64,000 bases of DNA, taken from NCBI GenBank assembly GCA_019119395.1, contig DWXC01000019.1, positions 21,847 to 85,846 of the forward strand. Direction: 5' to 3'. The DNA comes from Candidatus Borkfalkia stercoripullorum (GTDB taxonomy: Bacteria; Bacillota; Clostridia; Christensenellales; Borkfalkiaceae). Below, in pieces: positions 21,088-31,296 of this stretch. How positions within the stretch are numbered: the first letter of the stretch is position 1; every line of letters begins with the position of its first letter. The notes under the pieces are model-generated. The model saw only the letters and a list, made by a program, of their open reading frames with translations. It made no database searches and was not told the origin of the DNA. The translations under genes were made by a program, and so were the position numbers.

Positions 21088-21631
21088 TTTCCTTTTCGCT
21101 CCACTCTTTAAGACTCTCTTCGATCAGGCGATGGTTGTCCGCCTTGGAAATATCTCTGCCGATGACTTTTTCGGCAACGACCAAAGAGACGTCCGCGATC
21201 TGCTTTTCGACGTCCGCCTGTAATTTTTTGCGCTCTTCGTCCATCTCCGTCTCGGTACGGTCGATCATGGCCTTTGCCTTCGCCTTGGCCTCGCCCACGA
21301 TGTCGCTCGCCTTTTGGTTGGCTACTTTGACGACGCTCTCGTGAATGGCGGCGGCTTCCTTTTTCGCGTCGGCAAGGACTTTTTCCGAACTGTTTTTGAG
21401 CGCCTTGACCTCTTCGTTCAGTTCGGCGTTCTCCTTTTCGATCTTTTTGACCTTTTCCTGCCGTTCGCGGATCATCTTTTTGACCGGCTTGAACAAAAGA
21501 AGATACAGCCCCACCGTGAGAATGACCAGCGCTATTAAATGGAGAAGAATGCTTGACCATGTGATGCCCATTTCGTCGAGCATATCCGAAAACGCGGACA
21601 AAAGCATACTTTCCGAAGTGAATTCAAACAT
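21080..21631 (-). CDS. atpF: ATP synthase b subunit (start at MFEFTSES)
   Basis: Single TM followed by long charged coiled coil; operon position. Confidence 0.93.
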   Translation of the reverse strand: MFEFTSESMLLSAFSDMLDEMGITWSSILLHLIALVILTVGLYLLLFKPVKKMIRERQEKVKKIEKENAELNEEVKALKNSSEKVLADAKKEAAAIHESVVKVANQKASDIVGEAKAKAKAMIDRTETEMDEERKKLQADVEKQIADVSLVVAEKVIGRDISKADNHRLIEESLKEWSEKENG

Positions 21632-21659
21632 TGCGCACCTTTGACACAAAAATTATTTT

Positions 21660-21917
<258 letters not shown>

Positions 21918-21954
21918 CTACCTCCGTAATAAGGTTTAGTCGTATCGTAAAGCG

Positions 21955-22737
21955 TCACGCGGTTTCGCCCTCGGGCTGTTTTTGCCGTTTACGCTTTTTT
22001 TTCTGCTTTTTGGGTACCGTTTCGATCGCTTCCGACACGAACGTCAAAGAGAGCGACGCAAACACGTACGCCTGAATCAGCGCGTGGAATAAAGTGAATA
22101 TCGGCGACAAAATCGCCGGAATGATGACCGGAAAACCGAGATACCATATCCCTTCCACGATAATATATATGAGATCCATAATGACCATGCCGCTCAAAAT
22201 GCTGCCGAACAGACGGAACGTCATGGACACGGGCACGGCAAGGTCGGTGATGATGTTGATCGGGTTCAGATAATGCCACAGCCGCCGTTGTTTGTTTTTC
22301 GCAAAACCCAGCGTATGGATAAAAATGAAAGAACACAGCGCGAGGGAAAGGCACGCGCACACGTCCGCGATGACGGGGCGCAGGCCGAACAGTTCGATGA
22401 GCACGCCGCAGCAGATATACGCCGCCGCGCCCAATGTGTAAGGCCCCATCAGCCCGCTGTACTTTTCCGTCATTTCGTCCGCGCTCTTATCGAAAAAACT
22501 GACGAGCCATTCGAGGAACATCTGCCCGCCCGTAGGCGTCGTTTTCCATTTCCTGATAATGGTCAGACGCAGGATGAGCGCGACGACCAAAAGGGCGAAC
22601 ACGACGATAAAACCCGAAATAACGCTGTCGTTGACGGCGAACGATCCGATTTTTATGACGTTTTTCGGAAATACTTTTTCCCGCAGTTCTTCGCTCAGCG
22701 CGAGAAGCTGCACCGAAGGGTCGAACACTGGATACAC
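21955..22737 (-). CDS. atpB: ATP synthase a subunit
   Basis: 260 aa; LAVPVSMTFRLFGSILSGMVIMDLIY, 'ALIQAYVFASLSLTFVSEA'. Confidence 0.96.
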   Translation of the reverse strand: MYPVFDPSVQLLALSEELREKVFPKNVIKIGSFAVNDSVISGFIVVFALLVVALILRLTIIRKWKTTPTGGQMFLEWLVSFFDKSADEMTEKYSGLMGPYTLGAAAYICCGVLIELFGLRPVIADVCACLSLALCSFIFIHTLGFAKNKQRRLWHYLNPINIITDLAVPVSMTFRLFGSILSGMVIMDLIYIIVEGIWYLGFPVIIPAILSPIFTLFHALIQAYVFASLSLTFVSEAIETVPKKQKKKRKRQKQPEGETA

Positions 22738-23015
22738 CTCACTTTCACCTTTCTCGAAACCCGAAGTTATTTTACACCTTTTGCCGACATTTTACAAGCA
22801 AAATGACAGTATATACGGATAAAAAAAACTTATATACATCTGTCGCAAAACGAAAACATCCGCCCTTTTGCGCTCTCCGCGGATAAAAAAGCATCAAACA
22901 CGGGAAACCCCCTTGCATTTTGTTCGCGTTTGTGGTACAATTCAAACAGATATATCCGAACGCCGGGCGCGCGGTTTTTCTCTCGCGCATCCGCCGATAT
23001 CGTACGGGGACTGCC

Positions 23016-23477
23016 ATGAAAAGCTATAAATTCAAATTTTCAAAACTGATATTCGTGCTAATGATCGCCGGGATCGTCCTTGCGGCGGGCGGCATCGCGT
23101 TGACCGTATTCAGGATCATCCGCGCGGGGTTTGCGACCGTATCGCTCGGCATAACGCACGTTCTGGTGCTGTTGGTGTGCGCCCTGCTCCTGGTGATCCT
23201 CCCCTCCATACTCATCCGCTCCGCCTATCAGATCACGGACAAGGAGTTGATTTTATGGTTCGGCATCATCAAGAGCAGTTATAAGATCTCCGAAATGGAA
23301 TCGATACACCTTTTCACAAAGACGAACAAGCTGGTCATCTATTTCAAGAACGACCGCTATACCGTCATCGTCGTAAAGCCCGAATGGTACAACGAATTCA
23401 CGAAAGAACTTCTGTCCAAAAACGACAAGATACGGTACGACGTTTCCACGACGGACGGAACGGACGATATCGGCTGA
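23016..23477 (+). CDS. PH-domain-like membrane protein (start corrected)
   Basis: Two TM segments, then 'AYQITDKELILWFGIIKSSYKISEMESI', typical of bacterial PH-like domains. Confidence 0.55.
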   Translation: MKSYKFKFSKLIFVLMIAGIVLAAGGIALTVFRIIRAGFATVSLGITHVLVLLVCALLLVILPSILIRSAYQITDKELILWFGIIKSSYKISEMESIHLFTKTNKLVIYFKNDRYTVIVVKPEWYNEFTKELLSKNDKIRYDVSTTDGTDDIG

Positions 23478-23542
23478 CGGCCGCGCAAATATTTTGCGCA
23501 ATCGCGGAGCGGGCATGCAAAAATCAAAGTTCTGAAAACGTA

Positions 23543-23582
23543 AAATCGGTCGGCTGCCTGTTTTCAGGCAGCCGACCGATTT
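23543..23582. terminator. Bidirectional terminator
   Basis: AAATCGGTCGGCTGCCTG-tttt-CAGGCAGCCGACCGATTT between convergent genes. Confidence 0.85.
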
Positions 23583-23587
23583 CTCCT

Positions 23588-24676
23588 TTAATCTTCATCG
23601 TCGCTCGGCAAACCGGGTTTGATGCGTATATAACTGTTTGACGCATTTACCAATTCAAAATATACGCGCAATATTTCATCTACCGCCTGTGCATCCATAT
23701 ATTCGAAAAGATAACTTTTCATCCTGCGAAAAATTTCCTCGGCTCTCTTTTTTGAACTTACCACCAAAATTTCGTTTACGATCTCTTCGTGGCGCGGTTC
23801 GATGAGCCGCGTCGCCAATTTCTTCCATGTACTGTCCTGATAGTAAACTTCATAAACATTCGGATTCTCTTCATAACAGATATTATCCTCCGCTATCAAT
23901 ACTGTTATGAGAAGATATTTACTGCCCCTATCTCCCGATCGACTTGCCGCAAGCAACCATTTTTTTGTATATTTTAACCTGAAATATGGACTATACTCGT
24001 GCAAATAGAGTTGTGCCAACGCAAACATTGCCGCCGCATCCCCCGCGCGCGCTCTGTGCAACAATTTATCCGGATGATAAAAATCATACAGCGGCACTCC
24101 GTCCGAATCTTCTTCGTCATCCGTTTCGGCATAGCCATGACATTCGCTTAAAGAGGTCAACATCATTTCCGCTTGTTTATCTCCGTCGTCCGCCGCGCAC
24201 AGATAACATCCGAAACCGTACCAATAATATTGTGATGTATCGACTCCGGGCAGATCGATTTTCCGTCCTATCAATAATTTTGCCATTTCGATTTTTGCTT
24301 TGGCATATTCTTTTTCTTCTGAAAAAGCGGCTCCATCCGCATCCGCATCCATTTTGGCTGCAATCAAATAATAATCAAACGCTTTATTTAGATCCTGATC
24401 GACGACAATCCCCTCTTTATATTCTTCCCCGATATAAAACGCGGCGACAGACAAGCGTTTCTTCTCAAACAAATAACAAAACAATGCAAAAGCCCTGGCG
24501 CGGTTCTTTTCTGTTCCGCCGATCCCGAAAAACGCCCCGCGGGCCGTATTGAATAGCAGCGCATTCGCAATGACTTCATCTTCAAAATCCTGCATACCGT
24601 TTAATCGTTTGTAAGTTGCAACCGCTGTTTCCAATTTTATCAAGTCTTGCCTGATATCGTACATTTTCCCCTGCAT
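23588..24676 (-). CDS. Sel1/TPR-like repeat protein
   Basis: Repeats such as 'AGDAAAMFALAQLYLHEY', 'DLNKAFDYYLIAAKMDADADG'; AT-richer than neighbours. Confidence 0.55.
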   Translation of the reverse strand: MQGKMYDIRQDLIKLETAVATYKRLNGMQDFEDEVIANALLFNTARGAFFGIGGTEKNRARAFALFCYLFEKKRLSVAAFYIGEEYKEGIVVDQDLNKAFDYYLIAAKMDADADGAAFSEEKEYAKAKIEMAKLLIGRKIDLPGVDTSQYYWYGFGCYLCAADDGDKQAEMMLTSLSECHGYAETDDEEDSDGVPLYDFYHPDKLLHRARAGDAAAMFALAQLYLHEYSPYFRLKYTKKWLLAASRSGDRGSKYLLITVLIAEDNICYEENPNVYEVYYQDSTWKKLATRLIEPRHEEIVNEILVVSSKKRAEEIFRRMKSYLFEYMDAQAVDEILRVYFELVNASNSYIRIKPGLPSDDED

Positions 24677-24834
24677 AATCTTTTCTCCTTTTTCCCACAT
24701 TATAACAAATGCCTGTATCAGGTTTTGAGAATACGAAAAAAATTTTTTGATTTTTTTAATATTTTTTTACACCCCCGAAAAATTGCGGAAAAGGTTGTTT
24801 CGATTGCCGCTCGATGAATTTATCCGCTCAAGCA

Positions 24835-24863
24835 AAAAAGGACAGGCTTTACCTGTCCTTTTT
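24835..24863 (-). terminator. Terminator downstream of proS
   Basis: AAAAAGGACAGG-cttta-CCTGTCCTTTTT. Confidence 0.8.
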
Positions 24864-24951
24864 GATCCTCAAGCGCGACTTTCATGCGCACTTCCGCTTG
24901 CTTTTCGTATCTCGCCGGCCGCCCTGTTCACCGCAAAAAACGCGGTGCGGA

Positions 24952-26382
24952 TCAATACGCGCGCGCGAACAGCACGACCTCTTTCGCCTCTTTTCCGCAG
25001 CAGACGCATTTTTCGGCATGTTCGCCCTCGACGATCACGCGCGCGGTCGCCGCGGTCTGCTCTTTGATCTTATCCTCGCACTCGCGGCAGCCGCACCAAC
25101 CCGCCTTGACGAAGTTTCCGCCTTCCACGCCTTTGAGGAGTTCCTCTACCGTTTCCGCCGTCACGATGCGCTCTTCTTTGCGCTTTTTTGCCATGTCGAA
25201 GAGGTTTTGCTGTACCTCCGCGAGCAGTTTTTTGACTGCATCCGCCGCGTCGGCAAGGGGCGCTTCCGTCTTTTCGTGCGTATCTCTGCGCACAAGCACC
25301 ATTTTGCCCGCTTCGATGTCGCGCGGGCCGATCTCGATGCGTACGGGCACGCCCTTCATTTCCCACTCGTTGAACTTCCAGCCGGGGCTGTTGTCGGTGG
25401 TATCGCAATCGGCGCGCACGCCCGCGGCGACAAGTTTTGCTTTCAGTTCCGCGGCCGCTTCCAGAACGCCCTCTTTTTTTGCCGCGATCGGCACGATGAT
25501 CGCCTGCACGGGCGCGACGACGGGAGGCAAGACCAGTCCGCGCTGGTCGCCGTGCGCCATGATGAGCGCGCCGATGAGCCGCGTGGAAACGCCCCACGAA
25601 GTCGTGTACGCATATTTGTGCGTGCCGTCTTTATCCAAAAACTGAATGTCGAACGCCTTCGCGAAATTCTGACCCAAATAATGGGAGGTGCCCGCCTGTA
25701 AGCTTTTGCCGTCGTGCATCATCGCTTCCATGCCGAACGTGGCGACCGCGCCCGCAAACTTTTCCTTTTCCGTCTTTCTGCCCGTAAATACGGGGATGGC
25801 CAGGCAGTTCTCGGCGAACTCTTTATAGACGCCGAGCATCTTCATCGTCTCTTCCATCGCCTCTTCTTCCGTGGCGTGCGCGGTGTGGCCTTCCTGCCAC
25901 AAAAACTCGCTCGTGCGCAGGAAGGGGCGCGTCGTCTTTTCCCAGCGCATGACGTTCGCCCACTGATTGATGAGGATGGGAAGGTCGCGGTACGATTGCA
26001 GCCATTTGGAATACATTTCGCCGAAAATGGTCTCGCTGGTCGGGCGGATGACCAAAGGTTCGGCGAGTTTTTCGCCGCCGCCCACGGTGACGACCGCAAC
26101 TTCCGGCGCGAACCCTTCGACGTGTTCGGCTTCGCGCGTCATATAGCTGTAAGGGATGAGCAGCGGGAAATAGGCGTTCTGATGCCCCGTCGCCTTGATG
26201 CGCGCGTCCAATTCTTTCTGAATATTTTCCCAGATCGCATAGCCGTACGGGCGGATGACCATCGTGCCCTTGACGGGGCCGTAATCGACGAGTTTGGTCT
26301 TTGTGACCACATCGGTGTACCAACGGGGGAAGTCCGTTTCGATGTCCGCGATCTGATTGACGAACTGATTCTCTTTAGCCAT
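24952..26382 (-). CDS. proS: Prolyl-tRNA synthetase (short, archaeal/eukaryal-type)
   Basis: MAKENQFVNQIADIETDFPRWYTDVV, RPTSETIFGEMYSKWLQSYRDLP, RTSEFLWQEGHTAH, C-terminal Cys-rich Zn domain. Confidence 0.95.
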   Translation of the reverse strand: MAKENQFVNQIADIETDFPRWYTDVVTKTKLVDYGPVKGTMVIRPYGYAIWENIQKELDARIKATGHQNAYFPLLIPYSYMTREAEHVEGFAPEVAVVTVGGGEKLAEPLVIRPTSETIFGEMYSKWLQSYRDLPILINQWANVMRWEKTTRPFLRTSEFLWQEGHTAHATEEEAMEETMKMLGVYKEFAENCLAIPVFTGRKTEKEKFAGAVATFGMEAMMHDGKSLQAGTSHYLGQNFAKAFDIQFLDKDGTHKYAYTTSWGVSTRLIGALIMAHGDQRGLVLPPVVAPVQAIIVPIAAKKEGVLEAAAELKAKLVAAGVRADCDTTDNSPGWKFNEWEMKGVPVRIEIGPRDIEAGKMVLVRRDTHEKTEAPLADAADAVKKLLAEVQQNLFDMAKKRKEERIVTAETVEELLKGVEGGNFVKAGWCGCRECEDKIKEQTAATARVIVEGEHAEKCVCCGKEAKEVVLFARAY

Positions 26383-26414
26383 AAAATTCTCCGGTGCGCC
26401 CTCGCGCAAAACAA

Positions 26415-26448
26415 AAATGTGATATACTTATTTAAGTATACCACATTT
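26415..26448. promoter_or_regulatory. 34-bp near-perfect palindrome between degV and proS (terminator or operator)
   Basis: AAATGTGATATACTTATTTAAGTATACCACATTT, one mismatch; minus-strand side followed by TTGTTTTG. Confidence 0.6.
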
Positions 26449-26501
26449 CTTCGCGCGTGTAAATGTATTTTCCGACCTCTTCGGCAAGAAAACCGAAAAA
26501 A

Positions 26502-27392
26502 TCAGTCCTGCCGCTCTTCTTTGCTCTTCCAGATCATGGAAACCGATCCCGGGCCGACGTGCGAGCCGATGACCGGGCCCATGATCGTCACTTCGGGGCG
26601 GAATCCCCACGCCTGTTCCACCATGCCGCGCAATTCTTCTGCTTCCTGTTCCGCGTCGGTGTGCACGATCCAGATCATGCGGTTTTCCTCTACGGGCGGG
26701 AAACGCTTCATTTTTTCGAGCGCGTAGGCGAACGCTTTTTTCATGCCCTTGCACTTTTCCACGACGGTCAGTTTTCCTTCGTTCGTAAAGGAAAGGACGG
26801 GTTTGATTTTCAGCACCGTTCCCGCCGCCGCGGCAAACGCGGAGACCCTGCCGCCCTTTTTGAGATAGTAAAGATCGTTCGCGATGATGACATACTGGAT
26901 GTGGAACGGCATGTTTTTGACCGCATCATACGCCTCTTGTGCGCTTTTGCCCTCCGCGCGCAGGCGCACCGCCTCTTTTACGAGAGCGCCCTGCCCGATG
27001 GTCGCGGCGTAGGAATCCACCGCATAGATCTTACAATCCGGGTACTCTTCCATGACGTCCGCCGCGGCGTCCTTTGCAGCCTGCGCCGTTGCGGAAAGCC
27101 CGCCCGAAAGACTGAAATGCAGGATATTTTCCGCGCCCTCTTCCGCAAGTTTCTGAAAATGCAGGAAGTGGTGGTCGTAATTGAGCATGGACGTGCGCGA
27201 AAAGCCGCCCTCCCTGAGCTGCCTGTAAAAATCGACGTACTGCGAATAATCGGTAAAGGCATCTTTGCTTTCGGTAAGCCGCCCGCCCTTTTCCATGGTA
27301 TAAGTCAAAGGCACGATGCGGATATCGTGTTCCTTTACGTAATCGCTGTAAAGGTCGCATGTGGAATCGCTGGAGATGACAAAATCTTTCAT
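26502..27392 (-). CDS. DegV family fatty-acid-binding protein
   Basis: FVISSDSTCDLYSDYVKEHDIRIVPLTY, 'SGGLSATAQAA', 'YVIIANDLYYLKKGGRVS'. Confidence 0.92.
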   Translation of the reverse strand: MKDFVISSDSTCDLYSDYVKEHDIRIVPLTYTMEKGGRLTESKDAFTDYSQYVDFYRQLREGGFSRTSMLNYDHHFLHFQKLAEEGAENILHFSLSGGLSATAQAAKDAAADVMEEYPDCKIYAVDSYAATIGQGALVKEAVRLRAEGKSAQEAYDAVKNMPFHIQYVIIANDLYYLKKGGRVSAFAAAAGTVLKIKPVLSFTNEGKLTVVEKCKGMKKAFAYALEKMKRFPPVEENRMIWIVHTDAEQEAEELRGMVEQAWGFRPEVTIMGPVIGSHVGPGSVSMIWKSKEERQD

Positions 27393-28027
27393 GTCTTTTT
27401 TACCTCGTCCGCGAGGGGCGTTGCGCCGCCTTTCAGGGGCGCGCCCGCGGTTTTATTTTTTACAAAAAGCGCGCGGCGGCCGCCCTTCGCCGCGGACAGG
27501 ATTTTTTCGAGCGGGTAAAACAGGAGCGAGACCGTCGCCGCGGCGCATACGCATTGCGCCGCCATGACGGGCAGGGAGAACAAAAAGTATGACTTCCACA
27601 CCCTGCCCCGCAGCCCCGCCCAAAGGGGGTAAAGCAGATCGTCCAAAAGCGTAAAGCACGCCGTAAACGCCACGGCGGCAAAGACGATGACGACAAATTG
27701 CGGCAAACCGCGCCCGCGCCCCGCGAACGAGCCGAAAAAGAGCGCGAACGCATTGAAATAAACGAGGTACAGCACGATAACGTACGGCATGAACCCGAAC
27801 ACGATGCCGCGCAGCACGGAAAACGCCGTCGCCGTCAGAACGCCGGCGCGCCTTCCGAACGTACAGCAGAAAACGAGCAGCATCACCGTAACGATCTCCA
27901 CCCCCGCCACCGAAGAAAGGGCATATTGCCCGCCTATGAGGAGCGCCGTCATCAGCGCGGAAACGGAGATCTCTTTTGCCGTGAACAGCGGCGCGCGCGC
28001 CTCGCCGCCCCTTCCTTCTCCTTTCAT
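27389..28027 (-). CDS. ECF transporter S component-like membrane protein
   Basis: Five to six TM segments; 'ISVSALMTALLIGGQYALS', 'GRRAGVLTATAFSVLRGIVFGF'. Confidence 0.65.
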   Translation of the reverse strand: MKGEGRGGEARAPLFTAKEISVSALMTALLIGGQYALSSVAGVEIVTVMLLVFCCTFGRRAGVLTATAFSVLRGIVFGFMPYVIVLYLVYFNAFALFFGSFAGRGRGLPQFVVIVFAAVAFTACFTLLDDLLYPLWAGLRGRVWKSYFLFSLPVMAAQCVCAAATVSLLFYPLEKILSAAKGGRRALFVKNKTAGAPLKGGATPLADEVKKT

Positions 28028-28028
28028 A

Positions 28029-28568
28029 TCAGTATGAAGAGAGCATGAAATAATATACCGCGCCGCCCGAAAGGCTCAAAGACGATACGCCGAGCATCGC
28101 GTAATAGACGCTTACGCCCCCGTATTCGATCGTTCCGCCGTACGAATCGGCGTCGGGGTTGCCCTCGTCGACGTCGGACGTGTACAGCGCGATATAACTG
28201 CTCCCCTCCGCTTTCAGGATCGGCGTCTGCACCGTTTCGCCCTCGTAAGAGGGGTTTGCGGCAGGAGTTTCCGTGCCGATCTCCGTAAGGTACGCGCCGA
28301 ACGAACTCGTGTACGTGCCGCTGTAATACAGCCCCTCGCGTTCTTTGAGCGCTTCGAGCACGTCGATCGCATGATCCGCCGTCGTAAGCCCCGCTTCGGC
28401 AAGGTCGAGCGTAAACTCGGTATATCTGTTTTCCGCGCCTTCGCCCTTGTCGAGCACGACCGTAACCGAGCCTTCCAGGGCGCTTCCCTTTTCCTCTTCG
28501 CAACCTATAAAGGCGGCGAGCGCCAGGGAAAGCAGGAGCGCCGAAAAAAGCGCAACAAGTTTCTTCAT
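28029..28568 (-). CDS. Lipoprotein with DUF4430-like domain (start corrected)
   Basis: Signal + lipobox AFIGC; 'ADHAIDVLEALKEREGLYYSGTYTSSFGAYLTEIG' pattern. Confidence 0.6.
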   Translation of the reverse strand: MKKLVALFSALLLSLALAAFIGCEEEKGSALEGSVTVVLDKGEGAENRYTEFTLDLAEAGLTTADHAIDVLEALKEREGLYYSGTYTSSFGAYLTEIGTETPAANPSYEGETVQTPILKAEGSSYIALYTSDVDEGNPDADSYGGTIEYGGVSVYYAMLGVSSLSLSGGAVYYFMLSSY

Positions 28569-28623
28569 GTTTTTCCTCCGAATGCAAAGCGCGCCGTGAT
28601 TGCGGCGCGCGGGATATTTTGTT

Positions 28624-29514
28624 TCAGTCTTGACGCTCTTCCCTGCTCTTCCAAAGCACCGCCACGGCGCCCGGGCCGACGTGAGCGCCGATGACCGGTC
28701 CCAAAATGGAAATTTCGGGACGGAAGTTCCAGCGTTCTTCGATCTTGTCGGCAAGTTCCTGCGCGTCTTTTTCCGCGTCTGAATGCACGACGTGGATGAC
28801 CCGCCCTTCTTCGACGGGGTTGAACCGATCCATTTTATCCAAAGCGTAAGCGATCACTTTTTTCATGCCGCGCACTTTGTCTATCACGGTCAATTTTCCG
28901 TCACGCGTGAAAGAAAGGATCGGCTTGACGCCGAGCGCCGACCCTACGACCGCCGCCGCGGCCGAGACCCTGCCGCCGCGTTTGAGATAGAACAGATCGT
29001 TCGCCGCGATGACGTATTGAAGATGCAGAGGGATCTGCGACACCGCTTCGTAAGCCTCGTCGAGAGTCTTGCCCGCATCGCGCAGGCGCACCGCTTCGTA
29101 TACGAGTTCGCCCTGCCCGATCGTTGCGGCGAGCGAATCGACGGCTTTGAGGTTGAATTCGGGGTACTCCTTTTTCACGTCCGCCGCCGCCTGGCGCGCC
29201 ACGTTGATGGTGGAAGCGAGGCCTGTGGAGATCGTGAAGTGCAACACGTCTTTCGCGCCCTCTTCCGCCATTTTTTTAAAATGATTGTAATGGCTCTCGT
29301 AATTGAGCATGGACGTTTTCGGCATCGCTTTCTCGCGCAGCTGCTGAAAGAAATCGACGTACTGCGAATAGTCCGTGAACGCATCGAGGTATTCGGTCAT
29401 GGCCCCGCCCTTTTCGATCGTGAACGTGAGCGGCGCAAGCCGGACGTCGTGCTCCCTGACGTAGTCTGCATACAAGTCGGCCGTAGAATCGGTCGATACG
29501 ATAAATTTTTGCAT
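28624..29514 (-). CDS. DegV family protein, second paralog
   Basis: MQKFIVSTDSTADLYADYVREHDVRLAPLTF; colinear with 26502-27392. Confidence 0.92.
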   Translation of the reverse strand: MQKFIVSTDSTADLYADYVREHDVRLAPLTFTIEKGGAMTEYLDAFTDYSQYVDFFQQLREKAMPKTSMLNYESHYNHFKKMAEEGAKDVLHFTISTGLASTINVARQAAADVKKEYPEFNLKAVDSLAATIGQGELVYEAVRLRDAGKTLDEAYEAVSQIPLHLQYVIAANDLFYLKRGGRVSAAAAVVGSALGVKPILSFTRDGKLTVIDKVRGMKKVIAYALDKMDRFNPVEEGRVIHVVHSDAEKDAQELADKIEERWNFRPEISILGPVIGAHVGPGAVAVLWKSREERQD

Positions 29515-29550
29515 AAAGCCCTCTTTGTTCATCCGTTTTTGATTGAATCC

Positions 29551-29579
29551 ATTATATCATACCTGCGATTATTTGTAAA
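29551..29579 (-). promoter_or_regulatory. Sigma-A-type promoter for the degV/DUF4430/ECF operon
   Basis: Minus strand TTTACA-17-TATAAT. Confidence 0.7.
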
Positions 29580-29687
29580 CCGAATGATACAAATTAGTTT
29601 GCGGGCGGCGCGTTTGGGAGTATTTCGCATTATATCGTTTTTTTTGAGCGTTTTTACAAAAAATTGCATGGTTTTTTCAAAAAGCGC

Positions 29688-29716
29688 TTGAAATGGAACG
29701 CGTTTTACTATATAAT
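29688..29716 (+). promoter_or_regulatory. Sigma-A-type promoter for the phosphohexomutase gene
   Basis: TTGAAA-17-TATAAT, followed by GGAGG RBS before ATG 29748. Confidence 0.75.
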
Positions 29717-29747
29717 AGAAAGGAAATAAGAGCGGACGGAGGAAACA

Positions 29748-31265
29748 ATGCAGGCAAAAGACTGGCAGGCATTCAAGAGCGGTTCGGACGTGCGCGGCAC
29801 CGCGCTCGAGGGCGTGGCGGGCGAACACGTTGACCTTACCGACGAGGCGGTGGAAAGCATCGTAAAGGCTTTCCTTTACCGCCTTTCGGGCAAACTGAAC
29901 AAAAAATCGCTGACCGTGGCGGTCGGGCACGATTCGCGCCTTTCGGCAAAAAGGCTGTCGGATGCCGTCCTCAAAGCGATCGCGGAAAGCGGGTGCGACG
30001 CCCTGTTCACGGGGCTGTCCTCCACGCCTTCCATGTTTATGCTGTTGAAAGAAGAAAAGTACGGCGCGGACGCTTCCGTCATGATCACGGCAAGCCACCT
30101 TCCTTTCAATAAAAACGGATTGAAATTCTTTACGCAGGAAGGCGGGCTGGAAGGAAAAGACATTTCCGAAATATTGTCGTTCGCGGCGGAGGGAAAAGCG
30201 CTCACCCCCGACAAAAACGGAAGCGTGAGAGAGATAAATTACATCGATGCGTACGCCGAAAGCCTCGTAAAATTCGTGCGGGAAAAGACGGGAAGAGAAA
30301 AGCCCCTGTCCGGCAAAAAGATCATCGTGGACGCGGGCAACGGCGCGGGCGGCTTTTATGTGGACAAGGTCTTAAAGCCCCTCGGCGCGGATACGGAAGG
30401 CAGCCAATTCTTGGAGCCCGACGGCAGATTCCCCAACCATATCCCCAATCCCGAAAACAAGGACGCGATGCGCTCGATTTCCGAACAGGTGAAAAAAGTG
30501 AAAGCGGACTTCGGCATCATCTTCGATACCGACGTCGACCGCGCGGGCGCCGTCGATTCCCAAGGCGAAGAGATCAACCGCAACCGCCTCATCGCTCTCA
30601 TTTCCGCAATACTCCTTTCGGAAAAGCCGGGCGTGATCGTGACCGATTCGGTGACGAGCGACGGGCTTGCGGAATTCATCAAAAACCACGGCGGCGTGCA
30701 CCGCAGGTTTAAACGCGGCTACAAAAACGTGATAGACGAATCCAAGCGGCTGAACGCGGAAGGGATATATTCCCCTCTCGCCATCGAGACGAGCGGGCAC
30801 GCGGCGCTCAGAGAAAATTACTTCCTCGACGACGGCGCGTATCTCGTAACGCGCATCCTCATAAGCCTTGCGAAACTTTCAAACGAAGGCAAAGACATTT
30901 CCGAACTCATCAAAGACCTTCCCGAACCCGCCGAGGCGGCGGAAGTGCGTCTGACCTTTGCGGAGGGCGCGGACTTCAAAACGCTCGGGAACGGCGCGAT
31001 CGAGGACATCAAGACGCGCGCCCCCGCGATGGACGGGCTGTCTCTTGCGCCCGACAATTTCGAAGGGGTGCGCATCGTATTCGGCAAGGATGCGGGCGAC
31101 GGCTGGGCGCTGGTGCGGATGAGCCTGCACGAGCCGATCATGCCGATCAACTTCGAAAGCAACAAACCCGGCGGATGCAGGCAAATCGCAAAAGCGCTGC
31201 TTTCCCTGCTCGGCAAATACGATTTTCTGAATACGGAAAACCTCGAAAAATATCTTGCAAAATAA
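29748..31265 (+). CDS. Phosphomannomutase/phosphoglucomutase family protein
   Basis: 505 aa; 'VMITASHLPFNKNGLKFF' phosphoserine loop, 'GIIFDTDVDRAG', 'IETSGHAAL'. Confidence 0.9.
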   Translation: MQAKDWQAFKSGSDVRGTALEGVAGEHVDLTDEAVESIVKAFLYRLSGKLNKKSLTVAVGHDSRLSAKRLSDAVLKAIAESGCDALFTGLSSTPSMFMLLKEEKYGADASVMITASHLPFNKNGLKFFTQEGGLEGKDISEILSFAAEGKALTPDKNGSVREINYIDAYAESLVKFVREKTGREKPLSGKKIIVDAGNGAGGFYVDKVLKPLGADTEGSQFLEPDGRFPNHIPNPENKDAMRSISEQVKKVKADFGIIFDTDVDRAGAVDSQGEEINRNRLIALISAILLSEKPGVIVTDSVTSDGLAEFIKNHGGVHRRFKRGYKNVIDESKRLNAEGIYSPLAIETSGHAALRENYFLDDGAYLVTRILISLAKLSNEGKDISELIKDLPEPAEAAEVRLTFAEGADFKTLGNGAIEDIKTRAPAMDGLSLAPDNFEGVRIVFGKDAGDGWALVRMSLHEPIMPINFESNKPGGCRQIAKALLSLLGKYDFLNTENLEKYLAK

Positions 31266-31296
31266 ATTTTAATTCATATAAGGAGATCAAAAAACT

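Noticed and set aside
26382-26502. T-box leader upstream of proS
   Set aside because: Spacer is only about 120 bp and lacks the T-box sequence (TGGNACCGCG-type).
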